DNA from: Diogma glabrata
Lineage: Eukaryota; Arthropoda; Insecta; Diptera; Cylindrotomidae
DNA: 64,000 bases
Assembly (NCBI GenBank): GCA_963693315.1
Contig: OY856188.1
Span: 152,979,064 to 153,043,063 of the forward strand
Direction: 5' to 3'
In this document: in pieces, positions 25,201 to 33,425 of the stretch
Position numbering within the stretch: the stretch's first letter is position 1
Layout: every line of letters starts with the position of its first letter
The notes under the pieces: generated by a model
Databases searched by the model: none
What the model saw: only the letters and a program-made list of their open reading frames with translations
Told to the model about the DNA's origin: nothing
Position numbers and translations under genes: made by a program

Positions 25201-28200
25201 AATCGCAAATTTGGTGCGTTTTAATTCCACCAAAACACAGCTTGTTGATGCTCCAAGATGCTCAATGTCTATTCGGTCAAATAGATGTAGATGTAGTTCA
25301 CTTCGAAGCAGCAACAAATTTTCCAAGAATAAAATCTTTAAGGTTGGTCCAATATAATAGGGATTCAAAATAAAACAACTCTTCTTCTCACTGGTTCAAA
25401 TAAGTATATTTTAATTTAATTTTACATAGGACTGCCAATAAATATTATTATGATAAACGGATTTATTATTTAATTGCGAAAAATTACGAAACGAGAGTTT
25501 TATTGCAGCAAAAAATATGTATGATGCACAACATATGGCCATAAAAAATATCCTACTTGTTTTGATATAAGAGTTATATCAACTCAAATATTTTTTCCTC
25601 TGCTTTATTAAATCTATAGTACGAGATGATAATGTTGTTGTTGTTATATCTTAATCGATTATCATTAACGTAGCTATTTATTGTTTCCATATGGAAGACC
25701 GACTTTCCTATCGATATTAAAATTAGTATCTGACTAACAAATAGACGAATGTACAAGCATTAGTTTAATGTGAGTTACAATTCTCATTCCCAAATTTTGA
25801 CCCCCTGATGGCTGATACATTCTTGTTCCTCAAGTTCATTTGCATCAAACTGAAATGGATTCAAATGAAAATGGATTTTAATTTAATAATCGAGTGAGGT
25901 AATTAGCCTGTTCCACTCACAATGGATTTATAAACAAAAGTAGTAAAAACGATATTTATTTGCTATTAATATTTGTTAAAGAAAATTTGTCTTCAAATTT
26001 TTATTTACAATAAATCTTTGCAACGGTATTGTGTAAGGATATAAATAAATTTAATTTGTGCCTTGGGAGATGTTTGATCTTTTGTCTTTCGATATAAATT
26101 TGTCTTTTTAAAGTTTAATATAATTTGTTAAATGTAACTAACATCATAACAAAAAGTTAATCACATGAGAGTATAATTCATCCAAGGGTTCCGTTTAAAG
26201 TTCAACATAGATACTTTTTTATAACATTCGCATAGAATAAGATATATTTTTCGGAATTATTCCTTAATAACGTCTAATCAACTGGTCAATAATGCATAGC
26301 TATGTGTACCAAATCTGTTTCAAAATATAGTGTAAATCAGATAACACATATTAATTTCTTTTCTTTTCATCTTTTTTAAGATGTGACGCGGATCCACCAG
26401 CGTTGTCGAGGTATGTTTTGGCGTTACTAAAGAAAGACAAACCAATTAAAGAGCTATCACAATGTATGGCAGAACAACTAGATGTCTTTTTAGGGGTAGA
26501 AACAAAATCATTTTTAGAAAAATTGTTTTTAGCTATCAAATCTGAAGAATATTTAAAATCAGATGAATCTACTACCGGAAAAGAGTGTGAAATGCCACAA
26601 GAAATATTATTACATAAAGATGTGCATGAAAATACACCACCTTTAGCAGACGTACGTATTCAAACCCAATATATTCTTTTTTTAATATTTATTTGTGCAT
26701 AATTTATATTGCAGAAGAAAGCCAAGGAAGTGATACCCATAGAAAAAAACGTAGAAGAACATCAAACTAAACCATTGATCTTCTCAACGGTTGCAGCTTC
26801 ACCTGCTTTAAACGTCTCACAAGTTTCAAATTTTCCAATTCAGGCTGGCATATCTTTGACTACCAATAAACTCAATGATAGGAGTCCGGTAAAAGATCTA
26901 AAGCTTGATAAAGAAATTGCCAATGTACGAGAAGTACGAAGACGTAGAATTTCTTTACGATCTAAGTCAAGATCACGATCTCGTTCGTATGATCGTTCTC
27001 GACGATCACGATCGCGAGAACGACGACTAAATGAAAGAGAAAAAACAAGTAGACAGTTTCGAAACAAATCTCCACCTCCAACGGTAATGCGTGAACGCTA
27101 TGGCAGGCGAACAGAAAGGTCACCAAGGTCTTATAGTAGAGTAAGACATAGAAGTAACTCTGAATCAAGAAGTCGTTCAGGATCTGCCGAACGACATAAA
27201 ATTTCAAGATCTATGTCCCCAAACAATGATGATGCTCCACCTGCAAAACGTCTAAGATGTCGAGATTTTGATGAGAAAGGATATTGTATGCGAGGAGAAA
27301 CATGCCCATGGGATCATGGTGTTGATCCTGTAGTATTGGAAGATATAAATAGTCCTGCATTAATATCATCAATTCAATCTACAAATAATAATCCACATGG
27401 GATACGAGGTGCACCAATCCATGGTGAATATAGTCCAGATGCGCCAGATTTATGGAACCGCGGCGGAAACTTTTTAGGACCCTGTGGTGCGGCTCCCCAT
27501 CGTCAAGGTACCAACCCTGGGGCTTACCCACGATTGCCGTCGGGCAACTTCCGAGGAATGCCCGTTTTTTCATTCCCATGTAATCCTTCAACTACTACTC
27601 CATTACAACGTGAATTAATACCAGTACCAGTTGTTGATGGTGTCTCTAATAAAAATGTGACAAGCAATGGAAACCCAAATACTGACACTCAATCAAATCA
27701 GATTAAACGGCGTTTTGAACCTGAGGACACAGTTGCAATTGCAGATGCACCGCCACGTCGTAAAGTACCCATTAATAACCGTTTAGGCCCGCGACCTCAG
27801 CAAAATTGTTCTTTAGAACTACGAAAAGTTCCTCGGGGCCTAAATTCAATTGCTCATTTAAACAATCATTTTTCTAAATTTGGAAAAATATTTAACATTC
27901 AAATTTCATATGATGGGGATCCTGAAGCTGCAATAATCACATTTTCCACACATGCAGAAGCAAATGTTGCTTACCGCAGCACAGAAGCGGTGCTCAATAA
28001 TCGCTTCATAAAAGTGTTTTGGCACTCACTAGTATCTGGGCATAATAACAATGAAACTAATGTTAATACTATGTCTGCAGCTGCCAAAGACGAAATACAA
28101 TCCCGTAGAATATTTACAAGTCAACATACTTTAAGTAACATGCCGGCTACTCCCATTGCCACTTCAACGGAGACAGTTAATGATGATACTAATAAACCAG

Positions 28201-29138
28201 CGACGTCATTAACATCAACTAACACAACAACAACTACAAACATTTCAACAAGTGCGAATTCAGTCATAAATTCTACGTCGACACCGCAAACAGCTGCACA
28301 AATACGATTGAAAAATAGTCGAATAACACGAGCCACAAACGAATTAATACGTAAAAAACAAGAAGAACAAGTAAAAAATGCGGTACAAATAGCTCATGGC
28401 TTGCATAAACGAAAACACGACTTACTACAGGAATATTTAAAACAAATGAGATCCGCCCTAGAGTTAGTAGAAAAAGTTGATCAAACAGATTCAAAACGTG
28501 CTAAACTATTAACGACAATTAAAGAATTACAGACTAGTATAGATAAATTACGCAAAGAAATTGCTACAGAACAAGCACATATGGCAGCCCAGATATCGCA
28601 TCAAAACCATGGACCAGTTAAAAAATCGAAAGAACAGCAACAAAAAGAACTTTTGGATATTGAATTAGAATTAATAACGCAGCAACAAGAAGGACACGAT
28701 ACAACAGCAATTTATAAACGTTTACAAGACCTCCAGCGAAGCTTTGGTACCATTCCGAGTCGTCCTCATTTTCAAAGAACTCAAAGAGTACGTCCTGCAC
28801 CGCCGGGCTCAACAAGTGTTGATCGAAGACCAACTACCGTTTCAATTTCCGGTTTTAATTTAGATGAAAGTGACTCATTGCTCGGCCATTTTAAGGTTTG
28901 TTATCTTTTAGTAAATGTTTATTTAAATAAAATAAATGAACTTTATTTCTTATTTAAGCATTTTGGTGAAATTACTAAAAATCAATTAGACAAAACAGTA
29001 CCATCACTAACAATTTCGTATGCAACAAGATCAAGTGCAGAACAAGCTTTGCTTCGAGGAAAAACTTTTAAAGACAAACGTCTCCAATTGTCTTGGTCTA
29101 TACCAAATACTGCACATTTAATACATCATAAAAATGAG
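7185..29138 (+). CDS. swm: swm / RBM26-RBM27-like RNA-binding protein, C-terminus outside the window
   Basis: This is a host gene of the family that holds Drosophila second mitotic wave missing and vertebrate RBM26/RBM27, nuclear proteins linked to polyadenylated RNA handling. Four exons give 897 codons: 7185-7243, 26381-26651, 26715-28895 and 28959-29138. Domains in order: an N-terminal PWI-like helical domain (about 1-85), an RS-rich segment (about 185-220), a CCCH zinc finger CX8CX5CX3H (about 292-312), RRM1 (about 475-547), a Thr/Asn-rich linker, a long coiled coil (about 655-730) and a C-terminal RRM2 (about 817-886). Every junction has GT-AG ends and keeps frame. Intron 1 is 19.1 kb and full of transposons. 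The family's usual acidic tail is not in the window; exon 4 ends at a gtattt donor, then a LINE begins. Confidence 0.9.
7250..10500. other. Intronic DNA without a recognised gene
   Basis: AT-rich sequence with a short TG-rich stretch near 9120-9150 and two occurrences of 'aacttccggttt' (near 9357 and 9800) that hint at decayed repeats. A block at about 8725-8830 resembles part of a MITE near 63240-63340. Small open frames here (8283-8474, 10244-10519) lack recognisable domains. Confidence 0.5.
8725..8830 (+). repeat. Fragment related to the MITE at 63.2 kb
   Basis: Shares 'gctaaatctaaat', a 'caaaattgccaaattttaa' block and 'aagttgtcaga' in the same order with 63240-63340. It is degraded and has no visible terminal repeats of its own. 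Confidence 0.5.
10505..10590 (-). repeat. Copy of a short dispersed repeat (R repeat)
   Basis: Reverse complement of a block also seen at about 21404-21530 and 33290-33425, with 'gatatctca', 'taactcatatg' and 'cccgtagatcaa' in order. Its class is not known. Confidence 0.6.
10725..12815 (+). mobile_element. DNA transposon with about 400-bp terminal inverted repeats
   Basis: The left arm (about 10725-11130) and right arm (about 12395-12815) are reverse complements. They share, in order, a gctcctctctc terminus, 'aaattcaacgattatggctg', 'cttaacggattttaacg' and 'gtgacgtcaac'. They enclose a degenerate transposase-like frame. The T/A runs at the tips hide the exact ends, so no target duplication can be called. 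Superfamily not assigned. Confidence 0.75.
11267..12215 (+). pseudogene. Degenerate transposase-like protein of the 10.7-12.8 kb transposon
   Basis: The N-terminal peptide at 11267 (MRKYCSNPFKLN) stops after 12 codons. A second frame from about 11345 runs to an in-frame TAG at 11795-11797 and continues in the same frame to about 12190. The later part contains 'ACPGKRDCV', 'FKEKYPEIKVGFSKF' and 'LRPKECILAW'. From memory, this motif order is typical of uncharacterised transposon-type proteins repeated in many invertebrate genomes, where a Cys/His-rich stretch follows; here the frame is lost at that point. The enclosing inverted repeats support a transposase. It should not give a working protein. 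Confidence 0.6.
12995..13110. repeat. Palindromic hairpin sequence
   Basis: The arms 'aatgaaggcaattcttcac' and its imperfect complement flank a GC-rich loop containing 'gagcgtagcgagtggaggg'. The design resembles the hairpin at about 30590-30710, so both may be ends of one transposon type. Confidence 0.6.
13111..13640. other. Intronic interval, no recognised gene
   Basis: A short inverted match, 'ttttatccacgac' at about 13122 and 'gtcgtggataaaa' at about 13424, may mark a small element about 320 bp long. Nothing coding is recognised. Confidence 0.4.
13643..15072. mobile_element. Foldback-type element with about 700-bp inverted arms
   Basis: The left arm begins 'cttgaccatttttgatttt' and the right arm ends in its complement. 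Blocks such as 'tggggtgcc', 'ggctataccgatttcagc' and 'gaagatcaattgg' recur in mirror order. Within the left arm a unit starting 'agttctatcctta' repeats at about 13998 and 14190. No coding sequence is present. Long inverted arms with internal tandem repeats are the hallmark of foldback elements. Confidence 0.75.
14872..17309. repeat. Tandem duplication, two copies of a 1,219-bp unit
   Basis: Copy 1 is 14872-16090 and copy 2 is 16091-17309. Landmarks such as 'tagccgttct' (14881 and 16100) and 'tacgcgtttggg' (15921 and 17140) are each 1,219 bp apart. Only scattered single-base differences were seen (about ten). The unit begins inside the right arm of the foldback element and reaches past it, so the duplication came after that insertion. 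Confidence 0.9.
17310..17922. other. Interval without a recognised gene
   Basis: A minus-strand frame at 17399-17599 gives a hydrophilic, Lys/Ser-rich peptide of 66 residues with no domain recognised. No splice or start context supports it as a gene. Confidence 0.4.
17923..21021 (-). mobile_element. LINE family A, copy 1, antisense within swm intron 1
   Basis: A T-run at 17923-17940 is the poly-A tail read in reverse. The short 3' UTR, reverse transcriptase and endonuclease follow, up to an ATG at 21021. It is the longest family-A copy here. Sequence beyond 21021 may include its leader, but the end is unclear. Related copies: 29.2-30.5, 41.7-43.4 and 46.4-47.9 kb. Confidence 0.85.
18001..21021 (-). 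pseudogene. LINE family A ORF2, disrupted (endonuclease and reverse transcriptase)
   Basis: The frame 21021-19246 carries a basic N-terminus, an APE-type endonuclease ('LTETQVSE', 'ALYRSPNK', 'VTGDFNVHNKSW', 'GNSDHYLIS') and the start of the reverse transcriptase up to 'SNYRPIALL'. The rest is split over frames ending near 18749, 18277 and 18001. A TGA falls at about 19170, just upstream of motif A 'ALDISKAFD', at the same codon as in the copy at 41.7 kb. Motif C reads FADV instead of FADD, so a catalytic aspartate is lost. This copy cannot encode an active enzyme. Confidence 0.85.
21022..21403. other. Interval beyond the 5' end of LINE A copy 1
   Basis: GC content rises at about 21220-21400. 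A short minus-strand frame there ends in a stop near 21208. It may belong to the LINE leader or ORF1 region, but no domain is recognised. Confidence 0.35.
21404..21530 (+). repeat. Copy of the R repeat
   Basis: Contains, in order, 'ctaagatatcat', 'ttggctaatga', 'gccattgccagtgg', 'gctaactcatatg', 'ggcagggac' and 'cccgtagatcaa'. The same order occurs at 33290-33425 and, in reverse, at 10505-10590. Confidence 0.7.
21575..22170 (+). pseudogene. 3' end of another LINE (ORF2 C-terminus)
   Basis: A plus-strand frame ending at 21900 contains 'KLFNACVRYVFSLRKY' and 'RICAYLHKILLMKRPPYLF', which resemble the C-terminal part of Jockey/I-like ORF2 proteins after the reverse transcriptase. It is followed by a 3' UTR and a tail of aataa-type repeats at about 22130-22165. 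All upstream domains are missing, so this is a 5'-truncated copy of a family distinct from A and B. Confidence 0.65.
22283..22580 (+). mobile_element. SINE-like or truncated LINE element with a family-A 3' tail (left part)
   Basis: A body of about 200 bp ('atgccattaactgg', 'ttttagttttgttcctgca', 'gcgataggattta') is followed by an A-rich linker and a family-A tail ('gcgtccatcaaca', 'cgcatgttgttgtg'). A hAT element splits the tail; the rest is at 24484-24518. The same body-plus-tail arrangement recurs at 54765-55110. Confidence 0.6.
22581..24475 (+). mobile_element. hAT element H1, non-autonomous, with a perfect 8-bp target duplication
   Basis: The ends are CAAGGTTGGCA and TGCCAACCTTG, fitting the CARNG start of hAT inverted repeats. 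The octamer attgtagt flanks it exactly (22573-22580 and 24476-24483). Each end has palindromic gatatatatc arrays. Inside are decayed C-terminal transposase sequence (about 22860-23180) and two minisatellite blocks (about 23240-23560 and 23710-24160) built on motifs such as 'tggttgccagtac'. It lies in the tail of a retroelement and in swm intron 1. Confidence 0.9.
24484..24518 (+). mobile_element. Right part of the retroelement tail split by hAT H1
   Basis: The sequence 'gcctactacacaacacattt' and an A-rich end continue the family-A tail interrupted at 22580. Confidence 0.65.
24840..25375 (+). pseudogene. Heavily decayed relic of a family-A LINE
   Basis: Broken peptides follow the family-A reverse transcriptase in order: a version of 'FLEDNHLIS', a 'YGFR' block, a degenerate match to the region after motif A, and 'RFNSTKTQL' near 25215. 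Many stops and indels show that it is older than the other family-A copies. Confidence 0.6.
25380..26380. other. Right end of swm intron 1, no recognised element
   Basis: AT-rich sequence leading to a pyrimidine-rich acceptor, ending ttttttaag at 26380. No gene or transposon boundary was seen. Confidence 0.5.
26381..26651 (+). CDS. swm: swm exon 2 (rest of the PWI-like domain)
   Basis: The first base completes the leucine codon begun in exon 1, then follows CDADPPALSRYVLALLKKDK and later 'MAEQLDVFLGVETKSFLEKLF', the classic N-terminal helical domain of RBM26/27. It ends on a complete codon (Asp) at a gtacgt donor at 26652. An internal TTG or methionine could look like a start, but the match to exon 1 shows it is an internal exon. 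Confidence 0.9.
26715..28895 (+). CDS. swm: swm exon 3 (RS region, CCCH finger, RRM1, coiled coil)
   Basis: The 727-codon exon follows a 63-nt intron ending in attgcag. It carries the RS-rich stretch, the zinc finger 'CRDFDEKGYCMRGETCPWDH' with perfect CX8CX5CX3H spacing, RRM1 from 'CSLELRKVPRG' to 'RFIKVFWH', a Thr-rich low-complexity linker, a charged coiled coil with 'LLQEYLKQMRSALELVEKV', and the start of RRM2 ('TVSISGFNLDESDSLLGHF'). The reading frame is uninterrupted and well conserved, so the gene appears functional. Confidence 0.93.
28959..29138 (+). CDS. swm: swm exon 4 (rest of RRM2)
   Basis: It follows a 63-nt intron (28896-28958, gtttgt...tttaag) and continues RRM2 with 'HFGEITKNQL' to 'KRLQLSWSIP', then 'NTAHLIHHKNE'. 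A gtattt donor at 29139 fits best. Reading on would stop after four codons, earlier than the family's usual acidic C-terminus, so a further exon is expected downstream. Confidence 0.8.
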
Positions 29139-29174
29139 GTATTTTTGTTTTAGACTTAACTTAAAATTATTTAT

Positions 29175-30540
29175 ATAAAATGACTCACATTTGATAAAAA
29201 AAATTTTAAAATACACATTCAAAATATTTGTGGATTGAATACCAACCGGGACGCCGTGCAACATCATCTCGAGCACGACCAACCGCATATTCTTTTTCTT
29301 ACAGAAACACAAGTTTCTGAAAACTATCCCTATGACGTAACACTAAATCACAAATATAGGCTTGAATCAGCTTTTAAACTCCATCAAGGTGTATGTGCAT
29401 ACATTCATGAGAGTGTTGCACATAAACGCTTTCCAAATTATGAAGTACATGGTGATGGCTACAGTACAGTAGTATTAAAGGTTTGTCTACCTGAAATTTC
29501 TTTTTTCACAATGGCTCTATACCGGTCCCCAAACAAACATAATCCCAATTTTTTTAATGACTTGACTAATGTTGTCGACGAAATTAGAGCACAATTTCAA
29601 AGTTGTGAGGTTATCGTTACCGGTGACTTCAACGTCCACAACAAATCGTGGTTGAAATTTTCCAAAACGACCGACGACAACAATGGAAGGCATGCAGAAA
29701 TATTTGCTGCATCGCACGACCTGACGCAGATTGTAAAAAGCCCAACTTTCACTCCTCGTAATGGCGGTGATAAAAGTTTTCTCTTAGACCTTTATCTCAC
29801 ATCTATGCCAGATATTGCGAGTGTCGATGTCGATAAGGGTAGTATTGGAAATTCTGACCATTATCTAATCACATCAGTTATCAAAACTGATTTGCTACAA
29901 ACTAGAGTTCCCAAATCCCGTAAAATATTTCACTTTTCAAAAATGGACACCAATGGTCTCCGAAGTTTTTTTCAAGGTTTCCCTTTTGATCGTCATTGTT
30001 TTTATACTGACGATGTAAATGTTTCTGCTCAAAACTTTACTGAAACCATTCAATTCGGTATTAACAAATTCGTTCCCTTTTCAATAATGAAACCCCAACA
30101 AAAATATTTGTTTTCGAAAGCAGCCAAATTGGCTCTTAGAAACAAACGTAGATTATTTAATATTTGGATTCATAAAAAAAACTGTTAATCGATCCCAATA
30201 TTTAAAGGCTAATAAAATATCAAACCAGATAATCGAAAACGAAAAAGCAGAGATTGACAGAGCGAAAGCGGCAAAACTTTCGAGTATGTCAATTTCTGAC
30301 AAAAGTTTTTACAGTGCCATTAATTCTTTAAATTGTGGTACTAAATCTTCTATCCCTCCTATCATTGATGGTGACTCAATCATACTGACCCTGCAAGGAA
30401 AGCTACATTGTTCGCGGAACGCTTTGCTTCAAATTCAACAGTTTTAGAAACTCCTAAAGAAATACCCCAAATCCAGTCTTCAGGAGTTAATATGAAACAA
30501 TTACATTTCAAACCCAAAATTGTCGAAAAACTTCAGGGCA
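29175..30540 (+). pseudogene. LINE family A, copy 2, endonuclease part only
   Basis: A frame at 29235-30188 encodes the APE endonuclease ('LTETQVSENY', 'ALYRSPNKHN', 'VTGDFNVHNKSW', 'GNSDHYLI'). A frameshift after 'RLFNIWIHKK', a second one near 30385, and abrupt loss of similarity near 30535, before the reverse transcriptase, make it non-functional. LINE copies usually lack their 5' end, so loss of the 3' half points to later deletion or insertion. It is in sense orientation in the presumed swm intron 4, just past exon 4. Confidence 0.8.
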
Positions 30541-30555
30541 AAAAGTAAAAATATA

Positions 30556-31100
30556 AAGCAAAATATAAAAAATAGTTATTTATTATACAAGGGAAAAAAG
30601 TAGTAGATTTTAGCTCGAGGTTGTGTTGTCTCCCGACGCGAAGCGGAGGGAGACAAAAAACCGAGAGCTAAAATCTACAATTTTTCCCGTGTATAATACA
30701 CTATTTTTTTCTGTGACTGGACAAATATTAATATAATTATTGAAAAAATACTATTAAACAAATATTACAATATGTATATTCACCACACCATACGAATTTT
30801 TCTTGAATAAAAACTTAAAATTAAGTTTCATTTTATTTGTCAAAACCAGTTATTAACATCAAGAAGAAAACGGTATAACTTTTCATTAACATTAAAATAG
30901 TCATAAATGTTCATAAATATTCATAATATTTATCATTTATGTGTATATATGTATTTATATATATATTTTTATCTATCCGGGAAAAAAGTACATACTTTTT
31001 TCCCGGGGAAAAAAGTATTTTATGAAAAGTAGCATTTTTGCACCTGTCAGCAGAAGTAAAATGTTAAACTTTTTTCCCGTCACAGAAAAAATAGTATTAT
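30556..31100. mobile_element. Element with nested hairpins, class unknown
   Basis: A near-perfect hairpin at about 30590-30710 ('gtagattttagctcg' against 'cgagagctaaaatctac') encloses a GC-rich loop with 'gacgcgaagcggaggg'. The strings 'aaaaaatagt' and 'ttcccg...cacagaaaaaatagt' recur near both ends, and 'gggaaaaaagta' is repeated in mirrored order near 30980. No coding sequence is present. Confidence 0.5.
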
Positions 31101-32330
31101 ATATAAAACAAAGGATTTATAAAAAATACGCGATCAAATAAGTTTTCAGAAGTGTAAGGTTTCAGGTGTGTCTCTATATAGAACATTATACGGAACAAAA
31201 ATGTATTCATAAATTTTCACAGTGCTCATGCGGTTTAATATACGCTTTCTTTACCGGCAGGTTACTATAAAAACGTTGCAAACAATTTTGATCGTTATGT
31301 CATTTTATGATCAGCAAGGGCTGTAAGAATAGCGACAATACATTCGATGAAGGTATAGAAAAAGTGATGCAAAAAAAGAATGGAAGAAGTGGTGCAAAAA
31401 AATCAAAATTCTTTGGAAGTTTTTGTATTAGAATTCATAGAATGTGAATTCATGGGATGAGAAATATTTCTATTTAGTGAGCATCCTAAGTCATTTTAAA
31501 GTCATTATGGATTATTGCAAATAAATGCGAAACTAACATCTTACACACGGTCAATATATTGGCATATATGTTCCATATATAGACAACATTAATGGAATAT
31601 TAATTTTTGGGCGATTATGTGAGTAATAGCCCTTTGTGATTGCTCAAAGTAATTATTAAAAGTATTATTCCCGATAATATGTAATTATTGTCGGGATTGA
31701 ACTCACACTGATCAGAGACATCATAGTTTAAAGCCATCTTACAGACTCAGCCACAGTGGATGAAACAACAATGAAACATATTTTAATTTTCATGTTCAGA
31801 TAATTTCTAAATTGAAACTTCATTATCTCATATTTTTATTTAAATTGAATTCTCCATCTGGGATTATACAATTGTAAATTGTATTCATTCCCGACACGAA
31901 ACACACAAAAACTGTTTTAAAGAAGTTTATCTGAGAGAAAATAAAAAATGCTATAACATTGCAAAATTCATGTGAATTAAAATAATTACTTAAAGCTTAA
32001 TCACTCTAAAAATCTCTCAAAACTTTATTTTTTTTTACACCAAATAGTGTAAAACTTTTGTTTATTTAACATTATACCCGTCGCATATTGTCGGTATCTC
32101 ATAAGAAGGGAAATTCAAGAAAACTCGTTTTGATAACAGCCGTGTTCGATTTGACTGAAGCATTTGAAACAACGAAAAATGTAATACAATTGTTGTTGTT
32201 TTTACAGTTGTTTCAGTTACAGTAAACGTACTTAACATTCAATTTACATTGTATCATTTTTATTGCAACAATTATTTATTTTAATAAGGAAAACATTTCA
32301 AAATGTCGTTTTAATTCTATTTCTTTATTC
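31101..32330. other. Interval without a recognised gene
   Basis: AT-rich sequence with no recognisable domain or repeat boundary. Part of it may be the 3' region of the Helitron whose helicase relic lies to the right. Confidence 0.45.
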
Positions 32331-32615
32331 GTGTGCTTCAGGGCACAAATTATATTTTGTGTTTTTCTGTCTAGATGCGTACACGAATAAATCAGAAGGT
32401 ATTCCGACGTTAGATCGCCACATACAGTTGACCAGATGTGAGAAGTACAGATTCTCCAAATCTACTTAGTCCACATCCTTGCAGCAATTTTCCTTGTGCT
32501 TTGTTGATGGTCATTGCAAAAGCGAGTTGTGATCATCTTCCCCTATGAATTTTCCATTCAAAATTGTAGCTTCAATGACATTGTTCATCATCTTTTTCAC
32601 CGAAAATTTAAAAAA
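32330..32615 (-). pseudogene. Relic of a Helitron PIF1-like helicase (C-terminus)
   Basis: Read on the minus strand, pieces in two frames follow the Helitron helicase C-terminus: 'NVIEATILNGKFIGED', 'LAFAMTINKAQGK', 'GQLYVA' and 'IPSDLFVYAS'. The LAFAMTINKAQG and GQLYVA blocks are helicase motifs in this family. A deletion removes the segment between the first two pieces, and there are stops. The replication-initiator domain was not found. Confidence 0.65.
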
Positions 32616-32645
32616 AATTTGTGCTATTTCAAAATATTTGACATA

Positions 32646-32737
32646 TTTTTTTTAATAAAATGTATTGTGTAGTTGGAATAACAATATGTGTCACAACAAC
32701 ACATAAAACCCTTTAAGACCTAGGTTCCACAACATCA
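32646..32737 (-). mobile_element. Family-A LINE 3' tail fragment
   Basis: The T-run, 'taataaaatgtattgtgta', 'atgtgtcacaacaaca' and 'taagacctagg' match the last 90 bp of family A in reverse. It is an extremely 5'-truncated insertion. Confidence 0.75.
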
Positions 32738-33069
32738 TATTTTTTAAGATGATGAACGCAAATTTCTTTTGGTTTTTGATATTCTTTTTAAAGAATGGAA
32801 AACTAAATTATAAATCCTTTTACATAATAATAAACGACATAGGGCAATATTTCAATAAAATGGAGGAAATAAAAATAAAATACTTTTTTTTTCAAATTTG
32901 TAGGAACAAAGCTAAATTGGGTTACTAATTATCCTTATAGTGCTAGAAGCATATACTAAGATCATGAAAAACATGGTTCAAGGATTAAACACGGCATATA
33001 TAATTGTTATATGGAAGCTCATTTCTTCGAGCAAGCGAAAAAGTTCATTCTTTTAAAAAATATACAAAA

Positions 33070-33200
33070 ATAAAAAATTTGCGTCCATCGACACCTTAGA
33101 AAGCATTTTGTTGATGGAACCTTATTCTTCAAATGTTGTTATTTTTTGTTGTTGCTATATTGTAATTCGTACAACCCAACACATTTTATTCAAAACAAAC
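33070..33200 (+). mobile_element. Family-A LINE 3' tail fragment, diverged
   Basis: Contains 'tttgcgtccatcgacacc' and ends in 'caacccaacacattttatt', the family-A tail with many substitutions, preceded by an A-rich linker. Confidence 0.6.
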
Positions 33201-33289
33201 AATAGCGTGTCATCATCATCATCATCAAAGAATATTAATACTATAACTAAGACTAAGGGTGCTTTCGTTGATTGAAAATATTCCTCCGC

Positions 33290-33425
33290 CGCAACCCTTA
33301 AGATATCACTTTGGCTAGTGATATCTTACTGCTATTGCCAGTGGAATACGATATCTCAAGCTAACTCATATGCAAATAGCAGGGACCTAAGTACGCGGGG
33401 TTGTCACACCCATAGATCAAACATT
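33290..33425 (+). repeat. Copy of the R repeat
   Basis: Same motif order as the copy at 21404-21530 ('taagatatcac', 'gccagtgg', 'gctaactcatatg', 'gcagggac', 'cccatagatcaa'). Confidence 0.7.

Larger units (their letters stand above)
7244..26380 (+). other. swm intron 1, 19.1 kb, phase 2
   Basis: It runs from gtaagt at 7244 to ttttttaag at 26380. Joining the flanking bases rebuilds a leucine codon and a continuous PWI-domain peptide. The intron holds a DNA transposon, a foldback element, a tandem duplication, several LINE fragments, an antisense family-A LINE and a hAT element. Confidence 0.85.

Noticed and set aside
26840..28833. Several antisense open frames across the swm exons
   Set aside because: They mirror the Arg/Ser-rich and Thr-rich coding strand and have no domain; they are shadows of exon 3.
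26709..29153. Single 814-codon gene starting at 26709 and ending at 29153
   Set aside because: The start is an intronic TTG, the frame passes through a 63-nt intron with proper GT-AG ends in the middle of RRM2, and the last codons lie beyond a splice donor. The four-exon model matches the protein family better.
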